DNA of 41,448 nt from a virus. Below are positions 5,730 to 12,880 of this stretch, one piece after another; the first letter of the stretch is position 1, and the number at the start of each line of letters is the position of its first letter. The position numbers and the translations under genes were made by a program. The stretch covers positions 1-41,448 of IMG/VR virus record IMGVR_UViG_3300023099_000013, one strand, 5' to 3'. The notes below the pieces were generated by a model. The model did no database searches. It was not told the DNA's origin and saw only the letters and a list, made by a program, of their open reading frames with translations.

Positions 5730-6089
5730 TTATTTTTTGCCTGTTATTAAATTTATTAAAAATGTTCTTCCGGCATCTATTAAAGAACCTAAAAGCATAT
5801 CAATATTGAGTTTATAAAGTAAATATTCCATGATTTTTTCAGATGTAATTGCGATAACTGCAATCATCAATGGTTGGTAATCTATGCCGACAACCCTTAT
5901 AATTATTCCAGAAGACAGCCAAGCCAAACCCACTCCCGATATAACCGAAATTACCGCCCTCTTTATGGTCATTTTTTTTCTTTCCATTTCGATTGCTATT
6001 TTTATGCTTACCCCGATAAGAGCAGGTAGCAGAACTTTAAAAAATAAAGCCAGTATTTCATCGATTAGGGGTATCTGTTTTTCTGGCAT
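5730..6089 (-). CDS. Holin-like membrane protein
   Basis: 119 aa with about three hydrophobic segments: IPLIDEILALFFKVLLPALIGVSIKIAI, AVISVISGVGLAWLSSGIIIRVV and PLMIAVIAITSEKIMEYLLYKL, separated by a basic loop (MERKKMTIKR). It ends 5 nt before the endolysin, the classical holin position. The family is not recognised by a specific motif; the call rests on topology, size and neighbour. Confidence 0.65.
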   Translation of the reverse strand: MPEKQIPLIDEILALFFKVLLPALIGVSIKIAIEMERKKMTIKRAVISVISGVGLAWLSSGIIIRVVGIDYQPLMIAVIAITSEKIMEYLLYKLNIDMLLGSLIDAGRTFLINLITGKK

Positions 6090-6393
6090 ATTTATATCTA
6101 ATGTATGTTATTATTACCAAAATAATGGCAAAAAAGTATTCATTTAACCCAATTTTAGTATTGTCGAAAAAAAGTTCGTCTAATAAGTTGTTGAAAGAAA
6201 GGCATAAAAGTACGAAACTTGCAAGATATATTCTTAATTTAATCCAAATTATAAGGCATAATATAAAAATAAAAAGGGAATTGCCTATAAAAAATAAGCA
6301 ATCCCTTTGAACCTGATCTAATCCAAGCTTATTCCACAAAAGATAAACTAATACAGATACAGCAATAGAAATATTTAACAATATCCTAACCAC
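6058..6393 (-). CDS. Membrane protein in the lysis cassette
   Basis: 111 aa, with three to four transmembrane helices (about 4-20, 32-52, 55-75, 84-100) and a basic C-terminus (RYKYARKTDTPNR). The 3' end overlaps the holin-like gene by 32 nt. It could be a second holin or an antiholin, or an unrelated envelope protein. Confidence 0.6.
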   Translation of the reverse strand: MVRILLNISIAVSVLVYLLWNKLGLDQVQRDCLFFIGNSLFIFILCLIIWIKLRIYLASFVLLCLSFNNLLDELFFDNTKIGLNEYFFAIILVIITYIRYKYARKTDTPNR

Positions 6394-6508
6394 GTGTTTT
6401 AGGGCGTGTTCCGATGAGTTCCAACTCTACTTTTAACAAGATTTCATTAGCTTGTTTCATAGCTTCGATTTGTTCTTCAGTAGGTTCTACTTCTTGCAAA
6501 ATTTTCAT
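6386..6508 (-). CDS. 40-aa protein at the head of the lysis operon
   Basis: From the ATG at 6508 it reads MKILQEVEPTEEQIEAMKQA and ends GTRPKTRG with TAG overlapping the next gene by 8 nt. The main part is one amphipathic helix. An ATG at 6568 in frame is less likely because it would translate the probable promoter region. Function unknown. Confidence 0.55.
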   Translation of the reverse strand: MKILQEVEPTEEQIEAMKQANEILLKVELELIGTRPKTRG

Positions 6509-6581
6509 TTTATTATTTATTTTTAAGTTTAGGTGTAAAAGTAATGAAATTATTTTATATGTTTGCAATGTAATTATGATC

Positions 6582-6659
6582 GTGGGGAAAATTAATTACA
6601 AGTAAAATTTAGTTTAAACCCTTTGATTTCAGAACCCCACTTCTGTTTTCAAGGGGTTT
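6582..6659 (+). ncRNA. Leader pseudoknot 5 (plus-strand unit L)
   Basis: Arm A (GTGGGG, 6582-6587) pairs with A' (CCCCAC, 6635-6640). Arm B (AAACCCTTTG, 6616-6625) pairs with B' (CAAGGGGTTT, 6650-6659), 10 pairs with one G.U. A' is exactly the 6-nt loop of an inner hairpin CAGAA/TTCTG (6630-6634/6641-6645), so the transcript's 5' end would kiss the loop of a long hairpin. It ends 21 nt before the ATG at 6681. The -7 box is weak (TAATTATG, 6571-6578). The B/B' hairpin followed by TTTT could also be an attenuator. Confidence 0.55.
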
Positions 6660-6680
6660 TATAATTTAAGACAATTATAT

Positions 6681-7178
6681 ATGGAATTAACTGCTAAAGA
6701 AAAAAAAGCTGAATATGATCGTATTTATAGAATTAAGAATTTAGAAAAAATAAATGCCAACAAAAAAGCTTATAATGAATCTCAAGCAGGAAGATTGATG
6801 CAAAAAAAATCTAGAGAGAAAAGAGGACAGGAAAAGCAAAATGAATATTGCAAAAAACCTGATCAAAGGCAAAAGGAAAGGATTAGGCGTTATAAAATAA
6901 ATGGAACTTTAGGTATTTTAAAATTCTGCATAGTTTGTGAATCAAATAAGCCTATTTTAGAATTTAGAGGATCAAGAATTTATGAAGACAGAAGATACCA
7001 TCTTTGCTTAAGTTGTGAATCAACACACAAAAAAGAACTTGGAGTTACTACGAAAGGAATTATTCAGGCTATTGTCACAAGATGTAATTACCGACTTACA
7101 AGGCAAGACGTTGCAAAACACCCTTATTTTATAGAAGCAAATAAATATTTAATCACTTTAAAAAAGTTAGTACAATGA
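6681..7178 (+). CDS. Basic zinc-finger protein, possible DNA-binding or nuclease-like
   Basis: 165 aa. The N-terminal half is highly basic and helical (KKAEYDRIYRIKNLEKINANKKAYN, KERIRRYKING). Two CxxC knuckles follow, CIVC (about 83-86) and CLSC (about 109-112), flanking RGSRIYEDRRYH. This spacing resembles the zinc site of phage endonuclease VII/HNH-like proteins, but the catalytic His-Asn set is not evident. It is the first gene of the only plus-strand unit and lies behind leader pseudoknot 5. It overlaps the next gene by 4 nt. Confidence 0.7.
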   Translation: MELTAKEKKAEYDRIYRIKNLEKINANKKAYNESQAGRLMQKKSREKRGQEKQNEYCKKPDQRQKERIRRYKINGTLGILKFCIVCESNKPILEFRGSRIYEDRRYHLCLSCESTHKKELGVTTKGIIQAIVTRCNYRLTRQDVAKHPYFIEANKYLITLKKLVQ

Positions 7179-7369
7179 AAAATGTTAAAGAATTACGTGA
7201 CGCTTTAGTAGATGTTTTCGAAAAGGTAAAAAGTGGAGACATGGACACTACACAAGGAAAAACATTAGTAGCCACAAGTAATGCAATGCTTAAGTCAGCT
7301 CAATTAGAACTAGAGCATTCTAAAATGATTGGGAAGTCAAAAGAAATTAAATTTCTTAAAACCGAGTAA
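7175..7369 (+). CDS. Small helical protein, unknown function
   Basis: 64 aa, entirely helical with pattern MKNVKELRDALVDVFEKVKSGD, then a second helix KTLVATSNAMLKSAQLELEHSKM. I recall similar small proteins in flavobacterial phages, but no function. The start overlaps the stop of the zinc-finger gene (ATGA), so the two are probably co-translated partners. Confidence 0.7.
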   Translation: MKNVKELRDALVDVFEKVKSGDMDTTQGKTLVATSNAMLKSAQLELEHSKMIGKSKEIKFLKTE

Positions 7370-7414
7370 TAAACTAAAACCTTTGAAGTGATATAGGGAA
7401 CTTCTGAAATTATT

Positions 7415-7681
7415 ATGAAATACATTTGTATAGTTTGTATAATTATTTCTTTTTATAGCTGTAAAAAAACAGAACTAAAAAATTCACAAGAATTAATTAC
7501 TAATGGAAGTTTTCAGTTAGAATTTCTTTTTGAGCAAAACGGATGCAAAATGTATCGTTTTGAAGATAATGGAAGATTTATTTATTGGACTGACTGTCAA
7601 GGTAAGATACAATCTGATTATGAGAGAAACAATGGAAAACACAGAAAATATTATAAAGAAGAAACAATAACAACTGAATAA
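7415..7681 (+). CDS. Small lipoprotein, DUF4884-like
   Basis: 88 aa. Lipoprotein signal: MKYICIVCIIISFYSC with Cys16 followed by KK. The mature part has the pattern FQLEFLFEQNGCKMYRFEDNGRFIYWTDCQG, which resembles the DUF4884 family found in Bacteroidota genomes and phages (assignment from memory). Two Cys in the mature domain may form a disulfide. It is the last gene of the plus-strand unit and ends at a strong terminator. A role at the host surface, for example superinfection exclusion, is only a possibility. Confidence 0.65.
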   Translation: MKYICIVCIIISFYSCKKTELKNSQELITNGSFQLEFLFEQNGCKMYRFEDNGRFIYWTDCQGKIQSDYERNNGKHRKYYKEETITTE

Positions 7682-7716
7682 AAAAATCCCCCATCGAATC
7701 AACGTGGGGGATTTTT
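7682..7716. terminator. Bidirectional terminator between converging units L and G
   Basis: AAAAATCCCCCA and TGGGGGATTTTT form a perfect 12-bp stem with an 11-nt loop, with A and T tracts on both flanks. It serves the plus-strand lipoprotein gene and the minus-strand late operon ending at 7761. Confidence 0.93.
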
Positions 7717-7760
7717 AATTTTAACTCACAAAACACATATGAAAGCATAAATATAATAAA

Positions 7761-7988
7761 TTATTTATTGTCTTCAATGTTTTTCTGTATTATTTCATCT
7801 TTCTTTGCATTTCCTGAACTGCTACCGAAGTAATATCCACTTGATCCTCCCATAAGTCCCACAATAGCTATCAATATCTGGTCATTTGGCTTTGTTTCTG
7901 TAAATGTTGCCATAAAAAAATATGCAAAACCAAGAATTATTACCACTAAAGCTAAAATAGGCTTTATATTGTCTGCAAAAACTTTCAT
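7761..7988 (-). CDS. Small phage membrane protein with YYFGSSSGNAKK motif
   Basis: 75 aa with two hydrophobic helices (about 10-28 and 39-53), then YYFGSSSGNAKKDEII. This tail motif is common in small membrane proteins of phages and gene transfer agents annotated as holin-like (GTA holin type). It is the last gene of the structural operon, overlapping the fibre gene's stop. It may be a second holin candidate or a tail/host-membrane protein. Confidence 0.65.
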   Translation of the reverse strand: MKVFADNIKPILALVVIILGFAYFFMATFTETKPNDQILIAIVGLMGGSSGYYFGSSSGNAKKDEIIQKNIEDNK

Positions 7989-8929
7989 CAGTAAGTGGAT
8001 TCAGTTCCAGTTACGTATGTTACAGATGCCGTGCCTGATGTTGACGTTCTAATCCTTACCAACGCATTAGCAGGAATTGTTGACGTCAAAGTTCCTGTCT
8101 GGGAATTGTTAAGAGCTATTGCAACTACTGCGCCAACACTATTCGAATTTCCGTTTTGAGATGGGAGCAACCAAGTAGTGCCTCCGTTCAAAGAGTATTC
8201 CAAATAAGCGGTTGCAGTTGAAGAACCCGCTAATAAAGGATTAGTAGCAGAACACGTTACAGAATAGCTTACATGGGCTGTTTTTGTAGTTGAAACAGTA
8301 AAGTTTGAATTTAAAGACCTTGAAACTACATTTACCGAAGGAGGCAATAATGAAATTGTCAAATTTGGATAAGTTCCGGTTATTAAAATTCCGTTTCCGG
8401 CTGTTAAGTTGACATTTGTATATGTTGGAAGAGTTACAGAGTTTCCTCCTGTAATGCCTAATAAGTTACCTGACAATGTAAGCCCCTGTATTTCATTTGT
8501 AATGCTTCCGTCAGCCTCTACGCTCAACTTATTATTCCAATTTGCCTTGTCAGAATCTGAAACAAATCTGTGTGTTGAATTTTGAACGATATTTGAGGGA
8601 TTTGTCTGGTCTAAATTTTGCACGTTTGAAAAGTTTTCATTTTTCAAATATCCTTGCGAATCTGTAAAAGCTTTAAGTCCAGTAATCTGACTTGCTTTCC
8701 ATCTTAATGAATCTTTAGGAAACAGCTTAAACTTGTAGATGTCGTTCATGTCTCCAACATCGATAACGCTGTCAAGGAAGTAGAAATTATCAATATCTGC
8801 ATTCCTGCTGAAAAATTGTTCACGACCTCCATAAATAGGCTGATTGAAATCGAACTGCGGAATGGTCAAAAGCTGAGAATTAGATGAAAGGCTTATCAGC
8901 ATTAATAATAATAGGATTGTTTTTTTCAT
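7988..8929 (-). CDS. Fibre-like structural protein with N-terminal export signal
   Basis: 313 aa. The N-terminus MKKTILLLLMLISLSSNSQ is a typical Bacteroidota signal peptide, unusual for a virion protein. The central part has phage-fibre features: THRFVSDSDKANWNNK and the repeat-like NEIQGLTLSGNLLGITGGNSVTLP. The C-terminal region (about 195-313) is Ser/Thr-rich beta structure. It is located among tail genes, so a receptor-binding or fibre role is likely. The signal peptide could instead point to a host-surface protein of recent origin. Confidence 0.65.
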   Translation of the reverse strand: MKKTILLLLMLISLSSNSQLLTIPQFDFNQPIYGGREQFFSRNADIDNFYFLDSVIDVGDMNDIYKFKLFPKDSLRWKASQITGLKAFTDSQGYLKNENFSNVQNLDQTNPSNIVQNSTHRFVSDSDKANWNNKLSVEADGSITNEIQGLTLSGNLLGITGGNSVTLPTYTNVNLTAGNGILITGTYPNLTISLLPPSVNVVSRSLNSNFTVSTTKTAHVSYSVTCSATNPLLAGSSTATAYLEYSLNGGTTWLLPSQNGNSNSVGAVVAIALNNSQTGTLTSTIPANALVRIRTSTSGTASVTYVTGTESTY

Positions 8930-9234
8930 TTTGAACTGTATTTAATTAATAATTGGTTTTTGTTTTCTCTATATTCTGCACGCATTTCTTCGTATTTTTC
9001 TTGTATATCTTCTGGTATGTCAATACCCCTCATTACTTTTCTTTGCGTATGTTCGTAAATAAGTTCTGATATTTTTTTTCTTGTATTTTCCCTAAGAATC
9101 TCTATTTCTGAATTTAACTGTTCTGTTTCAGAATCTTCAAATTCAATTTCTTCAACTTGCCAGCTTTGAGGAAAATTATTTTCCTTTTTTTCTTCATATC
9201 CACCAGCTGGATTATGTCCTCTATATTTTATCAT
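8926..9234 (-). CDS. Small charged protein between fibre genes
   Basis: 102 aa, strongly acidic with a long coiled-coil helix (IEFEDSETEQLNSEIEILRENTRKKISELIYEHTQRK and a second helix at 75-95). It overlaps the next gene by 4 nt and starts 2 nt after the large fibre gene. Position and composition fit a fibre assembly helper or connector, but the family is not recognised. Confidence 0.6.
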   Translation of the reverse strand: MIKYRGHNPAGGYEEKKENNFPQSWQVEEIEFEDSETEQLNSEIEILRENTRKKISELIYEHTQRKVMRGIDIPEDIQEKYEEMRAEYRENKNQLLIKYSSK

Positions 9235-9236
9235 CG

Positions 9237-11576
9237 CTAAAAATTATTTAGATAGTTAGGTCTTTTCGGAAACGTCATAACTCTTGCTATTTGGTAAATA
9301 TCATCGGCTGAAGCTATAGAGCTTAAACCGCTGAAACATATACGATTATGTGTCCATGCATCTATTGTAGCTATTGGTATATTACTTGATGTTGAAGAAT
9401 TATATATAAGATCTCCTGTAATGCTTCCTTTTCTGATCCTGCACAAACATGAGGTAGAACTTACAACCTCAAAAGAAACGTATAGCCAAGAAGTGTCAGT
9501 TAATGTTATAGTGATTCCAGAAGACACAAAACTGTTGAATGCAGTCTTTAGCGTAAGCTGGTTGTTTACTATATCCAAATAGATTCCGGTCGGTGTTGAT
9601 GATGTAGGACTCTGATTGTGTACGTTGCAAAGTCCGAAATAACCAAATGTATTTTCGAGCTTCAATGGTTTCATTATGAAAAACATATAGCTTCCTGCAT
9701 ACATAGGATTCTGGGAAGCAACGCCTATAGCACTTCCTGAATTTATAGCAGATGCGCTTCCTCTGATAGTCCAAGCTTCCGCTATAGATTTTGGTCTTCC
9801 AATCCTTAATGGAGCTATCAATCCATCTGATTGCGTAGCCACAGAACCGCCTGCAACATTGGATATTATCATTGGATAGGCAGTAGACGGCGTATTGAAA
9901 GCAAAGTCGAAAAAAGGCTGTTGAAAAAAGTCATTAGCATTTAAAACATATTCCGCAACCGCTTGGGTGCTTGGATAAGTTGTGTTGTTCGGAGAAGAAA
10001 AGTCAGTCCTTATATTCGAAACAAGTTGTTTAAGCCCAAGTTCTGAAGAAATATCTGATAAAGATTTCTTAATTTTTCCGAATGCCACTAATATACTGTC
10101 TTCAGGAAGTATTGCGCCTGAAATATTTATAAGTCCCGACAATATAGTGGAAAGAACTCTTAATCCAGAGAAATATAAATTATTGGTTCCTTCTGACACG
10201 CTATCCGTGTTTAGGCTGTCAAATTTAGATTCAACATATTCTGGCGTAGCTATATTAAATATGGGATTTTGTGGGTCTGAAAGGTCTATTGCTTCAGAGT
10301 CTAATGAAGATACTGATTGAATTCCAGAACCTGCATAATTTGCCTGTATTCTTGCCAATCCTGTAAAGTCATAGAAATCTACTGACTGACCCGATTTTAA
10401 TAAAAAGTTACCTCCGGCTTCATTAAAAATTTTAAAATTACCATCAGCTCCTGGCTCTCTATAATCATAAAATAAAATATCTGAACCTTGTTGATTGATA
10501 AGTTTTCCCTGCTTTCCTTTATAAGTTTCATATCCATCTTCAATTTGAAATCCTGGAACAACGTTTACGCTTGAAGAATCAGAAAAAGTTATGGAAGAAG
10601 AAAGGCTTTGCAAAATAATAGGTTCAACAACTCCATTACCCGTTATTACAAGCAATGTTTTTTCTTCCTTTTCTATAAACCTGCCACCTAAATCTGGATT
10701 TTCCGGAATGTTTACAATGTTATCCTCATAAATTGATATGTATGTAAGTTCTAAAGTTCCTAAAGGCTTAATCGGTTTGATTGCTGTTCCTTCTCCAAGT
10801 GATGAAACTCCTTGTATTAATGTAAAGTAATTAGGTGTTTCTGGGTCTGTTACTATAATGTCTATTCGGCTTTCGCCTGAAGGAGCATTTTCAATATTTA
10901 TTATCTGATCTTCTGGATTTCCGTATTGTATTCCAGAAATAAGCCATATAAATCCTGTTGTTATTAAAAGCGAATTAGATTCAATGCTTAATTCCCCCAA
11001 TTGTGTAAATTGGTCAGGAGGTGTGTTTTCAATGGTGGGAAAATCCTCAAAAACAATCATTGGAAAAGTGTTACCAGAAACACTTACCATTTGAACTCTT
11101 GGAATCTGTCCTACCATATCCGAAGTAATAGCTTCTGATAAAACATCTGTCAAATCCGTAAAAGCTATATTTGTAGCAGGATTATCAATAGCGATTATTT
11201 TATTTTGCGCTTCATCTACGGCTAATATTTTTCCATTAAGCCCTATAAAAGTTGCAAAGGTATCGGTTAATTCTTTAAAAGTGTTAACCCCTCCCGATTC
11301 AGAACCAACACTTTCGTCAAAAAAACCTATTTGCTGTAAACGGATGTGCATAGCCAAAGCTGAAGAAAAAGTTTCTGCTCCACCGCCTTCAGTTTCATCG
11401 ATTATCTGAGCATTATAATAAAATACTCTTTCGACTAATCTTGCACCGCTTTTAGACTTGAAGTCGAAGAAATTTCCTCTTCTCAAAGCTGACCAATCGC
11501 TTGCTGATATTACTTCTTCGGAATCTCGAATTATATCGAATACCCCATTAGCTCTTTTATAAATTAAATCTGCCAT
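9237..11576 (-). CDS. Tail fibre / receptor-binding protein
   Basis: 779 aa. The N-terminal region starts MADLIYKRANGVFDIIRD and carries virion attachment-like sequence. The middle has beta-rich repeats and a coiled segment (SDISSELGLKQLVSNIRTDF, then STQAVAEYVLN), typical of trimeric fibres. The last 200 residues (FFQQPFFDFAF to the end) look like a jelly-roll lectin-type domain, a likely receptor binder. It ends in TAG, then CGA and an in-frame TGA. Its start overlaps the upstream tail gene's stop. Confidence 0.75.
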   Translation of the reverse strand: MADLIYKRANGVFDIIRDSEEVISASDWSALRRGNFFDFKSKSGARLVERVFYYNAQIIDETEGGGAETFSSALAMHIRLQQIGFFDESVGSESGGVNTFKELTDTFATFIGLNGKILAVDEAQNKIIAIDNPATNIAFTDLTDVLSEAITSDMVGQIPRVQMVSVSGNTFPMIVFEDFPTIENTPPDQFTQLGELSIESNSLLITTGFIWLISGIQYGNPEDQIINIENAPSGESRIDIIVTDPETPNYFTLIQGVSSLGEGTAIKPIKPLGTLELTYISIYEDNIVNIPENPDLGGRFIEKEEKTLLVITGNGVVEPIILQSLSSSITFSDSSSVNVVPGFQIEDGYETYKGKQGKLINQQGSDILFYDYREPGADGNFKIFNEAGGNFLLKSGQSVDFYDFTGLARIQANYAGSGIQSVSSLDSEAIDLSDPQNPIFNIATPEYVESKFDSLNTDSVSEGTNNLYFSGLRVLSTILSGLINISGAILPEDSILVAFGKIKKSLSDISSELGLKQLVSNIRTDFSSPNNTTYPSTQAVAEYVLNANDFFQQPFFDFAFNTPSTAYPMIISNVAGGSVATQSDGLIAPLRIGRPKSIAEAWTIRGSASAINSGSAIGVASQNPMYAGSYMFFIMKPLKLENTFGYFGLCNVHNQSPTSSTPTGIYLDIVNNQLTLKTAFNSFVSSGITITLTDTSWLYVSFEVVSSTSCLCRIRKGSITGDLIYNSSTSSNIPIATIDAWTHNRICFSGLSSIASADDIYQIARVMTFPKRPNYLNNF

Positions 11577-12880
11577 TATAATATAATTGTTATTGTTGTT
11601 ACCAAACCATCTTGACTTATACTGCTTACCAATGTTTGACCTTGTATTGCGTTAATAGTAGTTTCTGATATTCCGTTATTTGGAAAGTTTTGTGAAACTC
11701 CGTTGTTTGTCCATGTCATTACAGGATCATTCGCTTCATCTGAAACATATCTTGCACGCAATTTATACTGCGTTGATGATATTTTTTCAGTCAGAAGAAA
11801 ATAAAATCCATTAGCCTGATTTATGAAAGCCTTATTTGAATAAACTCCCGCACCCGCTTGATAAAGCCTAACCTGATAAATGGTAAAGTTTGGATTTGAA
11901 GCATAAGGCAAATTTACTATTCTTGGAGAAACTGAAGTTCCTGTATTTCTTATTTCTTCATCTACTAATGTCTTATACAAAACCGTTACATATTGCGGAT
12001 TGAAATTTTCCTTGACAAAATCAATAAAAAAACTTCCATATATATTACCATTTCTTCGCATATCTGTTATTCTCAACAAAGGCGGTAAAGGCGGTATTGG
12101 TTGCGGAATTATAGGAACAAAATTAGGATTATAAAAATCTGAATTATCAAAAGTAAGTTTAATATCTTGCTCTATAAAATTCTCATTCGCTTCCAATAAT
12201 GGTATTTCAAAAGGCTCAAATATTGACGTTCTCATTAGATTTAAATAAGTTTCCTTGAAATCAAAAACTGACTGCAACAAAACCAATGCCTCAATGTCGA
12301 TTATTCCAGTTCTCCATAATTCAGAATATTGTGATTTTATAGTATTTGTGCGTGTTCTTTCAGTCGTTATTTCATAATATTGAGCATATTCTTTTACAGG
12401 CGTTTTTTGGATATAATTCAAATTAACCTGAACCGACTGCATAAATTCTGAATCATCATTTCTATAATCTATTCTTGAAGTCCTTTCAGATTCTTCTGAA
12501 CTTATAAAAAATGGTGTCGAATAAAATGTATCTCCGGCTAATTGATTTACTTCTAAATAAACTAATCTGTTTCCACAATCTGGCAAATCAGTTAACTTCC
12601 AAGTAATTTGAGGAAGTCCCGTGTCAGAGTCTTGGAAATTGTCAACTACATCAAAATTATCAGTTATATCTGCCAAAGTTTCCCCGCAAATTGACTTTAC
12701 AAAAACCTCCCAATCTTCCAACTCTATACCTTCATTATTAAATGTGGTTTGTATGTATGGATAAATGTTATTTGGCAACAACTGAACACCCTTAAATGAA
12801 TAAAACTGCATATCAGGATTATTTCTATAATACATAGCCTTTTCAAGGTTGTGCTCCAATGATATAAAGTTTAGTTTCAT
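11576..12880 (-). CDS. Tail tip/baseplate-associated structural protein
   Basis: 434 aa, beta-rich throughout. About residues 1-245 form one region (MKLNFISLEHNLEKAMYYRN, IYPYIQTTFNNEGIELEDWEVFVKSICG). A proline-rich linker (VPIIPQPIPPLPPLL) follows, then two Ig-like beta regions to the C-terminus. The linker suggests an anchor domain plus exposed adhesin domains. It lies between the large tail protein and the fibre. Specific family not identified. Confidence 0.65.
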   Translation of the reverse strand: MKLNFISLEHNLEKAMYYRNNPDMQFYSFKGVQLLPNNIYPYIQTTFNNEGIELEDWEVFVKSICGETLADITDNFDVVDNFQDSDTGLPQITWKLTDLPDCGNRLVYLEVNQLAGDTFYSTPFFISSEESERTSRIDYRNDDSEFMQSVQVNLNYIQKTPVKEYAQYYEITTERTRTNTIKSQYSELWRTGIIDIEALVLLQSVFDFKETYLNLMRTSIFEPFEIPLLEANENFIEQDIKLTFDNSDFYNPNFVPIIPQPIPPLPPLLRITDMRRNGNIYGSFFIDFVKENFNPQYVTVLYKTLVDEEIRNTGTSVSPRIVNLPYASNPNFTIYQVRLYQAGAGVYSNKAFINQANGFYFLLTEKISSTQYKLRARYVSDEANDPVMTWTNNGVSQNFPNNGISETTINAIQGQTLVSSISQDGLVTTITIIL

